Below are positions 53,115 through 64,000 of a stretch of DNA of 64,000 nt, in pieces. Source of the DNA: Scilla litardierei. Its lineage: Eukaryota; Streptophyta; Magnoliopsida; Asparagales; Asparagaceae. The stretch lies in the NCBI GenBank assembly GCA_030789695.1, contig CM061142.1:154972714-155036713 (forward strand), given 5' to 3'. The translations under genes were made by a program, and so were the position numbers. How positions within the stretch are numbered: position 1 is the first letter of the stretch; each line of letters opens with the position of its first letter. The notes under the pieces were generated by a model that was not told the origin of the DNA, ran no database searches, and was given only the letters and a program-made list of their open reading frames with translations.

Positions 53115-56062
53115 TGTAAGGACCAGTATTTTTAAGCGAGTTTTCGATTGTGCGTGCCGGTATTTTTCTTCAGTCATTCAGATAAATTTTTGTCCGTACG
53201 TGTCGACGCGAGCGCGTCACAGTTTTTGTTTTACCGTGTCGATATTATTTACCATCAAGTTTTAACTAAAATAATTTAACTTAATTATTCTGCTAATTAC
53301 AATTTACTAATTACAAAATCTTAATTACTTTAATTAATTTCACTAATTAATTTTCATTTTTAATGATGACTAATTAAACTTACTTAATTGCGTTTTTACC
53401 TTAACCCTACCTAAAACGACAACACACACATTGCCAATCAAAACTTCAGTTAGACAAGTCAGACTTTCTTTTTCGTTTGAACAAGCAACACGTTTCTCTC
53501 CCCATTAGTCTAAAGATAGAAATAAATTCTATCATAATCATATTGATGAGGAGTTTGACAATGGGAAAGGATGTTCCCCTGCTCAACTTCTTAAAGCTTG
53601 TAATCTCCTCTGCTAAACTTGCTGAAAACCGTTTCTTGAGTATTCCACAACCAGAAATCCACCTTCATCGTCTGTAAACAAACCCCTTCACCCAAATACT
53701 CATCAGCCTCAACAAATCCAAACAACAAATTCAAACACAAAAGCCAAATCTGAAACACAAATTCTTACAGAAACCAAATTCTCCCCAAATCAAATCAAAT
53801 CCCATATACTGCAAATTTCCAACAAACCATCAGCAAATCGACCCAAATCCGCCCCCAAAATCAACCCACAATCACAATCAAAAACCCTAGATTCTGAAAT
53901 TTAAACAACAATCTGAAACATACTTCAGATTCAAACCAAAGAAACCCAAATCAGGTTCAAGAACGATTCCAGATCAACGACAAACCCTTTCTCCTTTTCT
54001 TCACCCTCCACCTCCCCTTGGCCGCCGTACGTCACCAGAGCCACCATCACCACGCGCGCGCCGCCCAGCAGGTGAACCACCGCCCGGAAAACGCCCAGGC
54101 CGCCGACCCTCTGTCACCGGCCGAACCACCGGCCTCCTCCACCTACCGGTCGCCGTCCACCGCCCTTGCAACCGCCGTCCGCCCCTCCGTTCGTCTTCCC
54201 GAGAGCGCGAGGGTGAGGCCTCCACTCCCCTTCGTAAGTTTTGCCTGCAAACTTTGATCAGGTGATTAAAAAACGAAATGAAAGGGACAGGAGACAGTAA
54301 GTGGGTGAGGGTGAAGGCTTCAGCCAATGTTTAATAAAAGAGTTAGGTGAGAGGTAGCCTTAAAAAATGATAGAAAGAAGAAAGAGATGGTGACAGCCCA
54401 TGTGATAAAGAATAAGAGCGATAAAGAAAGCTGAGAGATGTTTTAATAGAATAAAGAAGGGTAAAGAGAAGTGACAGATTGTTAATAAGAGATAGGGATA
54501 TTAGATAGTTATTATAAATAATGTATGAGTATGTTGAGAGTTGGTGGGGTGTTAAATATGATGTTAACCATGGAATACTAACATGATATTAACCCCATCA
54601 TTAACTAGTATTGGGTTAGTGTTAATAGGTCGTTAATATTAATTTAACTGGTTAGTGTTAACTTTAGCAGCTTGCTGTTAGAAAATATCAGAATAAAATG
54701 AGGTGTATCATGTTAATAAAAACACAATATAAACATCACCCTAGCCAGAAAACCCAATAAAAATTAGACGAACCTAATTTAGGGATTAACTTAATTTTGT
54801 GCTTATCTTGCAATGGACCTAATTCGTTAACTTGTTTAACTAAAACAGAGAACCAGTCGTTCTATAGCGTAAGGGGAACTCGCGACAACCGATATCACCG
54901 GAAACAGGCAAGTAATACTTGCCAGTAAATGTTTAGGCCACGGTTTTAGGCCAATTTGTTTGTTAGCGTAAAAGAGACTAGGCAGTGAAATGGTAGCTGC
55001 TTAGACGCTGATTTGATCTAGTTTGACAACGAAACTAGATCCGACACTTTACCTGCTTTCATTCATGCTGCCATGCCATGTTTAATTTTAAATACGGTAC
55101 GCACTTTTACTGCTCATCTCATGTTATGTCATGCATCATGTGTTCATCATGATTGAGTGGCACACGCTACAAATGTTATTACTATTGAGGCTAAGCACCG
55201 GCTTTTGCAGGCACAACCCTATGCCATATTGAAAAACACTTCCTGGCTCGTGATCCAGAAGCGAGCACAGTGTTGTTGGGAAACCAACGCTCGATACACA
55301 TGGAGGGGTAGGGTTAAGCGATCACTTGAGCGTGGAAGTGTGCCCGTACAGCCACTTCAGCCAAAAGGCGTAAACCCTGTGCACATCGTGAATACAAGTT
55401 AATCGTGAAATCGTGAAATAGTGATTTGTTGCTTTCTGCTACGACGTGCTTGATTATTATTATCTTGTTCATTTAATTGTTGCACTCTTTTAATGTCATT
55501 CCATATCATCATGTTAGAACTGCTAGTTGCATTATTTTATTTGTATCCTTGCACAAAAGTCTTCCGCCTTTCTTGGGAGACTTTTGCTGACATGTGCCCT
55601 TTTCTCTTTGGGTGTCATATGTCAGACATTGAGACAGAGCAGGTAGCAGAGGACGAGCAGTTCGCTGACGCTGAGTTTGAGGTCCCTGCTGAGACCGAGT
55701 TCGAGGACACTGGTGACCAGTCCTAGACTCTTTTGGAGTCTACCCTTAGTTGTTACCTTTCCTTAGTTGCTGTTAGGTTTCGGTGCGTTGCACCTTCTCT
55801 CTTTGTTTTGTTTGGCCATGCTTTAGGCCTATTGTTCAGACTTGTACTTTTGTGACTATTCTGTGATGTTGTAATATTTGTTGGAAGTTATTGGTGGATG
55901 TTCTTTTATCTGCTTTATTATTATTGTTGTTTCGTCGCAATGCAAGGACCTGCTACTTTTCGAAATTTTTACAGACGCTTATCAGACTGCAGCTTCACAG
56001 CTCCACGTCTGAACGGACCTCCTCACGTCTCGCCTTCCATATTAAGGAAGCGGGGCGTGACA
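53115..56062 (+). repeat. Element E: 3' LTR
   Basis: 2948 bp, TGTAAGGACCAG...GGGGCGTGACA, very similar to the 5' LTR. Stem-loop array 54978-55794. Confidence 0.95.
55619..55726 (+). CDS. Small acidic open reading frame in the LTR of E, copy 2
   Basis: Same 35-codon frame as 47912-48019, starting at ATG 55619 in the SL5 arm (CATATGTCA here). Differences from copy 1 are five C/T changes, four of them Ala/Val and one silent. The frame is open in both copies. Confidence 0.35.
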   Translation: MSDIETEQVAEDEQFADAEFEVPAETEFEDTGDQS

Positions 56063-56067
56063 CAATC
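56063..56067. repeat. Target-site duplication of element E, right
   Basis: CAATC, equal to 45394-45398. Confidence 0.95.
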
Positions 56068-57044
56068 TGTGTGTGACCCTACACCCTGACCCTACTACAG
56101 GTGGGGTTCGAAACCCCAAACGGCAGAGACCACGAGTAGCAGGTGCTGTCCCTGTTTCGGTATCATAATTATGTGGTTAAACTCATTGATATAAGTATTG
56201 TCAGGACCACCCAGACTGTGTCCGTGATGAATACTACAGTTATAGTCTCTTCGTCAAAACTATGTCGTCTAGATCAAGCATAGGATATGGTCAACTGTCA
56301 ACCCTACCAGCTCGAACTTGGTTAGTCTCCATCGATCTTTAGTCAAATAATGTTGGACTTCTTCCAACATACTCTGGCCAGAGTTTTCACAACACCGCGA
56401 CACTAACTCCCATTGACCGGGAGAGACGAATCCTATCTTGGTCATTACTCTCCTTGCATGCTTCAAATGTCACCCAACCAAAGATCTTTCAACGGGGCTT
56501 TCCCGAGGCTAGATCAGTGATCTAAGTGATACCGTTCACACACAGGTTCGTACAATGACCTCAAGTCAAAAGACAAACTAACCTATCATCATTAAGAGTT
56601 TATCATTGACAGCTTGGTCAATCATAACCATATGATAACTCTTGTTGGATCGTTCAATGAACTCATTCTCCAATGATCAAATGTGTCTCGTCTTGGACTT
56701 CGCCAAGTCAAACGACTATGAGATCATCGTCACCACTTCATGGTGAAGACTAAGACACAATGGTCTATCCGATGTTTCGATATCATATTCTCGAAACATC
56801 TATGACCACGAACGATTTTAGACTTATGATACTAACGGTTAAACAATTCTCTATGATCGAGATCCTCATTTCGATACTTGTTTAACCTCGCATTTAGTAT
56901 TAGGATTTTACCTAAGTTCTAATGAAGCTATATTATTATTTAACTTAAGTAAATGCTTACCAAATAGCTTACTGTTATTTTGAACAAGATGTCTGTATAG
57001 ATACACAAGGATGAATTTGCCTCAAGTGCGTACCCATCTCTCAA
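56068..57044 (-). other. Element I: remainder of its non-coding 3' region, 5' truncated
   Basis: Continuation of I after E. On the minus strand it resembles the long non-coding stretch between pol and the 3' LTR of Angela/Tork-type elements. No coding frame and no second LTR is found before H sequence resumes near 57045, so most of I (pol, gag, 5' LTR) has been lost. The right boundary is approximate. Confidence 0.55.
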
Positions 57045-57417
57045 TAGTGGGAAGTGGAAGAAAGGTTCCTCTCGTTTGTGAGAGTAGTCCATTCCCGGTT
57101 TGTGGGAAGTGGAAGAAAGTTATATTGATTTGCACTTGTCGGGTTTTGGAAAGTGGGCATTAGTGGAAACACTAATCACTAGCGGTTGCTAGTGGGTTGC
57201 TGGAGAAGGATTCAGAGGAGTCGGGGAGACTCGGTGAATCCGAACCAGGGTAAATCATTTGTTTGCTCTTGCATTCTCTGTGTTGTTTCTCTCTTTCTCT
57301 ATTACGCACTAAGGTTGCGTAAGGATAATTTAATTTGGCGTAATTTCCTTATTATTAAGTTTTATAAAGCACTATTCACCCCCTCTAGTGTTTTTCCACA
57401 TAGGTTCAGATCCTACA
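57045..57417 (+). repeat. Element H: 5' LTR, last part
   Basis: It resumes with GTGGGAAGTGGAAGAAAGG, which is repeated at about 57104, and ends TTCAGATCCTACA. The end TTCACCCCCTCTAGTG...CCTACA plus the primer site is a familiar sirevirus LTR terminus. A 20-bp stretch near 57080 repeats the sequence just before the I insertion at 43900-43927, so the junction was rearranged. Confidence 0.7.
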
Positions 57418-57419
57418 AT

Positions 57420-57431
57420 TGGTATCAACGC
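57420..57431 (+). other. Element H: primer-binding site
   Basis: TGGTATCAACGC, two bases after the LTR end. It differs at two of twelve positions from TGGTATCAGAGC, the usual complement to the 3' end of plant initiator methionine tRNA. Confidence 0.8.
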
Positions 57432-57445
57432 AAGATTTTCAAACT

Positions 57446-58844
57446 ATGGTAACCACAAGCAACAACAACACTCATGATGGTGCATCCTCTACCATAGAAG
57501 GCCAATCCACAATTAGACCTCCACACTTCAACATGTCCAATAATGTATATTGGAAAGCAAAGATGATCATCTTCCTTAAGAGTGCTTCTCTTTGGCGCAC
57601 GGTAGAAAAGGAGTAAGTTGATCCACTTAAGGGAGACTACCTAAAGTGGACACTGGTTCAAGTGCTTGCGGAGATAAACAATGCAAAAGCGATGAACTCG
57701 CTTATTTGTGCACTGAATGCAATCGAATTCAACAAAGTGTAGAATTGCACAACCGACACCAAATTTGGAACCACCTCCAAGTTACACATGAAGGGACAAC
57801 CTAGGTAAAGTTGTCAAAGCTTCATGCATTGTATAACATTTCGAGATGTTTTCAATGCATGAAGGAAACCATCTCAAGCATGTATGCAAGATTCATGGAC
57901 ATCGTGAATGAGCTTGAAGCCCTTGGAAAGGAATATACCCAAGTGGAAAAGGTAAGAAAACTCATTATGGCCGTCACCCCAGAATGGGAAAAGAAGACAA
58001 AGGCCATTGAGAAAGGTAATAACATGGCAACATATACGGTCGAGGCCTTCATAGGAAACCTCATGGCTTATGAGGTTAGGAAGGCAGATAGATAAGAAAG
58101 AAATTCTCTAAGGGTTCTATCCGAACCTAAGAAGAAAGCAATTGCTTTCAAATCCTCTTCGGAGAATGAGGACTCCGACGAAGAAATGGACATGAAGTCC
58201 ATTGCTTTTATGGCTAGGAAATTCCAACGGTTTTATTGTAGAGGTAATTTCAAACCATGGAATAAATTTGTTTCTACTAATGATTCTTCTTTATGTTTCA
58301 AGCCAGGTCACATCAAGATGGATTGCCCCTTGCTTAAGAACGAGGAGAAATGGAAAGCTCCCAAGTACTAAAAGGGGATGCATACAAAGGGAATAAGAAT
58401 AAGAAGAAGGGACTCGTAGGAACATTAGATGATTCTAGCGAGGATTCTAGTAACGATGAATCCGATGAGGACAAAGGAGAAGTACCTCACACATGCTTCA
58501 TGGCTAAGGGAAGCTCTCCAAAGGACTCCTCTAGTGAAAGTTATAGCGACACCGATGAGGTAACCATGGACGACCTTAGATTAGCTAATGAACAATTATT
58601 TGAGAAGTATAAAAAATTATTCAATAGATATATGATTGCTAAGGACAATCTTGCTAGCATAGCTACTTCTTCTAAGAATTTTGGCATGAATGTTAGTTTT
58701 ATTTCTCATAATGCTTTAAATAAGGAGAAAGCTTCTTTAGCTTCTCAAAATGATTGGTTGAGAAATGAGGTAATATCCCTCAAGTCACAATTGGACAAAG
58801 TCCAAGTTAGTGATTGTGATGACATTGAGATTGAAACACTTTGA
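57446..58844 (+). pseudogene. gag: Element H: gag, sirevirus type, broken
   Basis: Starts at ATG 57446 with a Thr/Asn-rich N-terminus and RPPHFNMSNNVYWKAKMIIFL, the start of the UBN2-type capsid. Stops and shifts occur near 57614, 57740, 57805, 58093 and 58372. The capsid core continues as SSMYARFMDIVNEL and KLIMAVTPEWEKK. The zinc knuckle SSLCFKPGHIKMDC lacks its first cysteine. An acidic Ser/Asp-rich segment (SSEDSSNDESDEDKGE) and a leucine-rich, coiled-coil-like tail (LRLANEQLFEKYKKLF, RNEVISLKSQL) end at 58842-58844. The long gag tail is typical of sireviruses. Confidence 0.87.
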
Positions 58845-59960
58845 TCTCAGAAAACACTTTTGGGAAATGAGAATGTTGTTCTCAAATCCCAAGTGCACGA
58901 GCTTACTACACATGTATCCACCTTGGATACTAATGTCTCTTCACTTGTGAAGAAATATGAGCTTATGTCCTCCAATGTTGATAGTTCAACGAATGGAAGG
59001 ACAAATTGGACATAATTTTGGAAAACCAACTTCCCGCAAATTACCGCGGATGACTTGGATACTCTAAGGATAATGCTTCCGCTTATCGTACATCTTATAG
59101 TGGAGTTACTATAGATTTTGTAAGACCATCCTCTGATGCATCCAATAGTTGAGCATCAAAACTCTTGGGTAGTATATATACCAAGACTAGTACCATTTCG
59201 GTGACACCCTCTTATGGAAAGAAATCCACCAAGGGTGGACAACCAAAGAAGGGATATGCGTATATGTACACATGCACCCAACCATGTAGGAGAGCACCTA
59301 CACCTGTCGCTCCTACATATGACGAGTTTTATGCATCACACCCCCGTCCACGTACAAACGCACATGTGATAAATTCACTTGGCCGCACCCCCACTCATGC
59401 GCATGGTTATGCACAAACACTGCATGACATGCTTATTCACATACTTATCCATATGCTTCACATGCTTATCATACTTCACATTTATATACTCTAATTGCAT
59501 ATAAGCCAAATGTGAGAAATTATATGAATGTTCACAATGCACGCACACTTCGTGCAAGATCACACGATATGAATCATGCATACCCTCACATATATCATTC
59601 ACATGCTTATGTACACCCAAATGCATATATACATTCTCATACTCATATGCCGCATGCTCCTACTAGATATTCACATCCAATGCATGCACCTATGAGGCAT
59701 AATACTCCCAAGAGTCATTTGATTTGGGGTCCTAAAAATACAAGCATATATGATAAAGGAATGTATATGCAATCACAGTTTAGGGATGTTGTAGATAATG
59801 TGAACTATGTTGGAAGCCAAAGTCCACTTGGACTTCGTTTTCAAAGGGCTAATCCCCTTGGACCCAACATGCTTAGGTACCATTTGCTTATGGTATATTC
59901 TATAGGTAACCAAGAAGAGGAAAAAGGGAAATATGGGAAAAGATTGCTCTAAATGCAAAG
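58845..59960 (+). pseudogene. Element H: gag-protease spacer with His/Tyr-rich low-complexity segment
   Basis: Two frames cover it: 59165-59494 and 59512-59952. The second has a His/Tyr/Pro-rich stretch (HIYHSHAYVHPNAYIHSH) encoded by CACATGCTTAT-like DNA repeats spanning 59420-59680. I know no domain for it. It may be an expanded repeat in the polyprotein linker. QSPLGLRF and an overall shift near 59940 lead into protease. Confidence 0.6.
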
Positions 59961-59964
59961 GAAA

Positions 59965-61080
59965 GGATTGGATACTTGATAACGGGTGTTTCAAACATAT
60001 GACGAGAGACCCAAGTTTGCTCTCCGCCGCATCAAGAATTGTGGAGCGGTTACTTTTGGAGGTAATGAGAAGGGATCCATCATAGGAATGGGTAAAGTTG
60101 GTAATCCCTCTAAAACTCTCATAGATAATATTTATCTTGTGGAAGGTTTAAGTCACAGTCTTATCTCTATTAGTCAACTTTGTGACAAGGGTTACAAAGT
60201 TAACTTTGGTGATGGATTGTGTAATATTTTTGATAATACTAATAGTAATGTATTGTTTAGTGGCACACGCCAAAAGGATATTTATATTTTTGATTTGCCA
60301 CACACACTTGACCAACGCTTGGTTGCTCATACTAATGAACAACTTTTATGGCATCAACGCTTTGGTCATGTTCACTTCAAGCATCTTCATAAGTTGTTCA
60401 AGCACAACCTAGTTAGAGGGCTTCCGAAACTTTCTTTTACTAAGAAAAGTTTTTGTGATTCATGCCAACGAGGCAAGCTCCATAAATCCTCATTTAAACT
60501 TAAGAATGTACCATCTGCTTCTAGGCCACTAGAGCTTTTACATCTAGATTTATTTGGGCATACTAGAGTTGCATCCTTAGGAAATGCATTCTATGGACTT
60601 GTAGTTGTTGATGACTTCTCTATGTATACTTGGGTGAAGTTCTTGAATAGCAAGAATGAGGCACTTGAGAAATTTATTATTTTGTCTAATAAAGTTCAAA
60701 AGATTCAATGCACGTCCATTGTCACCATTCGTAGTAATCATGGAGGTGAATTTGATAATGAAATATTCTCTAACATTTGTGATGAGAACAGAATAACTCA
60801 CGCTTTTTCCTTCATTGCGCTCCACCACAAAATGGTGTTGTAGAAAGGAAAAATAGAATTCTTATTGAGTGTGCACGCACTATGCTTAGTGATAGCCGCA
60901 TTGGTTCACAATTTTTGGCGGAAGCCGTTCATACCGCGTGCTATGTGCTAAATAGGATACTTGTGAGACCCCGTACGAAACTTGTTATGTATTATTTTAT
61001 AACAAAATTCATCAAGTACGTTATTTCTGTGTTTTTGGTTCTTAATGTTTTATTAAGAACACACATGGGAATTTAGATAA
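59965..61080 (+). pseudogene. Element H: protease and integrase, frameshifted
   Basis: Protease begins WILDNGCFKHMTRD (near 59968), with asparagine in place of the serine of the D-S-G site, so it would be poorly active or dead. A shift near 60000 leads to FGGNEKGSIIGMGK and HSLISISQLCDKGY. Integrase: zinc domain HQRFGHVHFKHL and CDSCQRGK, first Asp in LHLDLFGH, second in RSNHGGEFD, where Asp is changed to Asn. A shift near 60815 moves the Glu-containing QNGVVERKNR to another frame. The C-terminal part (RTMLSDSRIGSQFLAEAVHTACYVLNR) continues to 61076. Confidence 0.87.
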
Positions 61081-61489
61081 GTTTGATTCACGTTCCGATG
61101 AAGGAATATTTATTGGATACTCCTATCGTAGCAAGGCATACCTAATATTCAATAAGAGAACCTTAACGGTTGAAGAATCACTTCACATTTATTTTTATAA
61201 GAACTTTGATATTCCATATCTCAACTTGATGAGAATATTGAATTTTTGTGTGATTCTTTGAATAATGTCAAATTAAATGATTCTATTGTGACTAACCCTA
61301 CTACTGATGGAATTGAGTTTGTTTCTAATGATTAAGGGTTACCCAAGACATTTTCTACGGTTCCAAACCATTCACCTAATCAAGTGATAGGTAATATTGA
61401 AGATGGAGTCCGTACAAGGTCAAAGGTATAACGATTTGCGCATTGTGCTTTCATCTCAACCATAGAACCAAAGAGCATTGAATAAGCTT
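61081..61489 (+). pseudogene. Element H: integrase-RT linker, heavily decayed
   Basis: Fragments such as SDEGIFIGYSYRSKAYLIFNKR (near 61095-61160) match the integrase C-terminus of copia elements. The rest is an Asn/Asp-rich linker with several stops. No catalytic domain. Confidence 0.6.
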
Positions 61490-62998
61490 TTAAGGATAGC
61501 TCTTGGATCATTGCTACGGAAGAAGAACTCATCCAATTTGAGAGGAACGATGTTTGGGAGTTAGTTCCTCCTCCAGAAGATCACAATATCATTGGAACAA
61601 AGTTGATCTTCAAAAACAATACGGATAACAACGAAGTCATCATTCGGAACGAGGCAAGGTTAGTAGCACAAGGTTACCAGTAAGAATAAGGTATAGATTT
61701 TGAAGAATCTTTTGCTCTGATAGCTGGATTTGAATCTATTAGACTTTTACTGTCATTTGCATCATTTAAGAATTTTAAGCTTTTTCAAATGGATGTGAAA
61801 AGTGCATTTTTGAATGGACATGTTGTTGAAGAAGTATATGTTTCACAACCACCCGGTTTCATAGATGCAAAATCTCCAAATCATGTGTTTAAACTCAAGA
61901 AAGCTCTTTATGGATTTAGACAAGGTCCTAGAGCATGGTATGATCATCTAAAGAATTCTCTCATTGATTTGGGTTTCAAAATGAGTGATGTCGATTCAAC
62001 ACTTTTCATTAAGTATTTTGATTATGACATTCTATTAATTCAAGTATATGTTGATGACATTATATTTGGTTCTACTAACTCTACACTTTGTCAAGAGTTT
62101 GCTAAGTCCTTGCGAGATGAATTTGAGATGAGCCATATGTGAGAGCTCATCTACTTTTAAAGACTTCAAATTCGTCCATTGGAGCAAGGGATCTTCATCC
62201 ACCAAACTAAGTACACGGGGGAATTGATCAAGCGCTTTTGAATGAGATCCTCTTCATCCAAGTGTATTCCAATGAGCACGACAACACATCTTGATAAAGA
62301 TGAACATGGAATGGATGTTGACATTCGTCAATATCAAGGTATGATAGGTAGTTTACTCTATCTTACCGCTAATAGACCTGATATTATGTTATCGGTATGC
62401 TTATGTGCACGTTATCAATCACAACCAAAACAATCACATTTAATTGCGGTCAAAATGATTTTCCGTTATCTAAACCAATCACTTGACTATGGATTATTTT
62501 ATCCTAAGTCATGCACTTATGAACTAGTTTCATTTAGTGATGTCGATTTTGCCGAATGTAAATCCAATTGGAAAAGTACTAGTGTCACTTGCCATTTCTT
62601 AGGAAATTCCCTTGTGTTTTGGTTCTCCAAGAAACAAAATTCGGTATCTCTTTCCACAACCGAAGCGGAACATATCGCTGCCAGATTAGGTTGTGCACAA
62701 GTCTTATGGATGAGACAAACACTTAAGGACTATGGTATTGATTGTGGTATATGTCCAATCATGATTGATAACCAAAGTGCTATATGTCTCTCCAAGAACC
62801 CGACACAAAACTCTCGTACCAAACACATTGATATTAGACATCATTTCATTAATGATCATGTCCTCAAGAAGGATGTTTGTCTAGAGTACATCGACACCCA
62901 AAAACCAAATTGCTGATATTTTCACCAAGCCACTCAAGGAAGACTCTTTTGCGAGGCTTATGCGAGAATTAGGTATTATGGGTGAATTTAAACTCTAG
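61490..62998 (+). pseudogene. pol: Element H: reverse transcriptase and RNase H
   Basis: RT starts with SSWIIATEEELIQFERNDVWELV and ARLVAQGY, then two stops near 61680. From 61789 it is open: MDVKSAFLNGHVVEEVYV (first Asp), KKALYGFRQGPRAWYD, and the catalytic YVDDIIFGSTN (near 62045). A TGA at 62140-62142 and another shift near 62240 follow. RNase H: TANRPDIMLSVCLCARYQ, FSDVDFAECKSN, STTEAEHIA, DNQSAICLSKNP, RTKHIDIRHHFI. A frameshift near 62915 precedes the final IADIFTKPL and the stop at 62996-62998. These motifs fit the SIRE/Maximus group. Confidence 0.9.
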
Positions 62999-63810
62999 AA
63001 GATCATTTTCTTTATGTTTATAATATGCTATGACATGCTCATGATTATTGTTGAAATTTTCTTGGATATATTTATCTCTATTTCATAAGTTGTGTAATTC
63101 ACTCATGAGATATACATGTTTCCTGTGATTCATTTTGAGCATTGTGTATTTGATTTGAAATACTATCATATGAATTAATTGTATATGTGATTAGCATTAA
63201 TAAATGCTTAGTTAAGATGTTTGTTGATATCATCTAGCTTGAGGATGTGTATAGAAATACTATTAGATTCAACCTAAGCTTTATAATGTTAACCAGACGC
63301 CTGGTGAAATGGAACCAGACGTCTAACGTATCACACAGTACAGTTTCTCAGAAGTTTTAGTCTGACCAGACGTCTGATGATGTCATACGAGACGTCTGAC
63401 CCTTTGTTCAGATGCCTGGTTATTGAACTCCACACGCATGGTAATAAAAATGTCAGTCTGTCAAATTTTTTCCGAGGGCAATCATCTTCTGACTGAGCTA
63501 AATCAGCCGTTTGATGTTGACCTACCAGACGCTTGTACAGTTCATCAGGCACCTGATTAGTCTACTACAAACGCCTTATAATCATAGCTTCTGATTTTCA
63601 TTCGATTCATTCTCGCCACCAGGCGTCTGATGCACTTGATCCAGACACCTGGCTCAGTATAATCATTTCATCATGATTAATCGCCAAATGCCTAGCTGCT
63701 TCACTTCAGACGTCTATCGAAAGCTCTTTAGTCAAATCAAACTTTCAATCCAACGGTTGAGATTTATTGACTAATTTGTATAAACCCCGATTAGTTCGAT
63801 TAGGGCTTTG
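62999..63810 (+). other. Element H: non-coding region after pol, with AGACGTCT motifs
   Basis: No coding frame is supported. From 63291 to about 63720 AGACGTCTG/AGACGCCTGG motifs recur as in the 5' LTR, but the LTR start TGTTGAATATTGG is absent, so this is either a long 3' untranslated region or a diverged, rearranged LTR. Confidence 0.6.
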
Positions 63811-64000
63811 ATCGCACCCCGGATACACGTCCCGGAGCGACGGTTGTAGTTTTACCGCAAGCGCACGGTATAGCAGTGAGCGGGTATCGAACACAGGGAG
63901 GACGAATGACCGTGCTTGTTCCTAATCAACCTGGCTATTCAAGAGAGATAATTGCCTTGGGCGATCCTGTCACAATCGTCAGACAAATGTGCGAAATATC
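63811..64000. other. Unassigned sequence at window end, probably another repeat
   Basis: The composition changes to balanced GC, with GCAAGCGCACGGTATAGC and GGTATCGAACACAGGGAGG. It resembles short motifs common in the LTRs of dispersed plant repeats, but too little is visible to assign it. Confidence 0.3.

Larger units (their letters stand above)
45399..56062 (+). mobile_element. Element E: complete Ty3/gypsy chromovirus (Tekay/Del-like), decayed
   Basis: 10,664 bp with LTRs of 2958 and 2948 bp and a perfect duplication CAATC. Gag, protease, RT, RNase H and integrase are all present in order; integrase is followed by a C-terminal stretch like the divergent chromodomain region of Tekay elements. 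Six premature stops, all of CAG-to-TAG or CGA-to-TGA type, and two 1-base frameshifts inactivate it. Two further interruptions look like introns. It sits inside element I. Confidence 0.96.
42418..63000 (+). mobile_element. Element H: sirevirus-like Ty1/copia element, split by I and E
   Basis: 5' LTR 42418-43927 plus about 57045-57417, then primer site, decayed gag, protease, integrase, RT and RNase H to 62998. The 3' LTR was not found before the window ends. The long gag with an acidic, coiled-coil-like C-terminus and the details of RNase H fit the SIRE/Maximus group. Many stops and frameshifts are present. It was inserted into the LTR of J. Confidence 0.85.

Noticed and set aside
63840..63900. 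Possible host gene or tRNA-like sequence near the window end
   Set aside because: Motifs such as GCAAGCGCACGG recur in dispersed plant repeats, and no tRNA fold or coding frame could be made out.

Overview
The window is plant nuclear DNA from a repeat-rich genome. Almost all of it is nested long-terminal-repeat (LTR) retrotransposons: Ty3/gypsy elements of chromovirus (Tekay/Del-like) type with 2.7-3.8 kb LTRs, and Ty1/copia elements of two or three lineages. I found no intact host gene, tRNA, rRNA or CRISPR array. The species cannot be decided from this sequence. Letters A to J below are my own labels.

Layout. Element F is an old minus-strand copia element whose 5' LTR lies at 40648-40792; it runs leftward out of the window. 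Three gypsy elements have landed inside F. D (29896-38383) is in its gag, C (17805-27612) is between its integrase and reverse transcriptase, and B (minus strand, 4711-17672, continuing left of the window) is a little further on. B has been hit twice: by A (3' part visible, 1-4710) in its pol, and by a younger copia element G (9282-15981) in its LTR. G belongs to the same copia lineage as F. Target-site duplications support G (ATTAC), C (ATCAT), D (GGTAT/TGTAT) and E (CAATC).

40793-41756 is unassigned AT-rich DNA. From 41757 a second tower starts. A sirevirus-like LTR fragment J is entered by sirevirus-like copia H (from 42418). H's 5' LTR is entered by a minus-strand copia remnant I (43928 to about 57044), and I is entered by a complete gypsy element E (45399-56062). 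H then resumes with its primer site, decayed gag, pol and 3' region up to about 63810.

How the parts work. B, E, F, G and H encode the usual gag, protease, integrase, reverse transcriptase and RNase H, and all carry stops or frameshifts. A, C and D show no pol in what is visible. C and D are complete between their LTRs and must depend on proteins made by relatives.

The most interesting signals are not protein domains. (1) The LTRs of A, D and E share an ordered array of stem-loops whose stems change in a compensatory way between families. (2) In both LTRs of E a 35-codon acidic open reading frame starts inside the 3' arm of one of those stems. (3) E has two interruptions of its coding sequence with clean GT...AG borders, one in integrase, that look like introns. 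(4) The leader of F carries about 13 short hairpins with stems that co-vary from unit to unit. (5) The two sirevirus-type LTRs carry arrays of two different palindromes. All comparisons were made by eye; no alignment, folding or database search was run.
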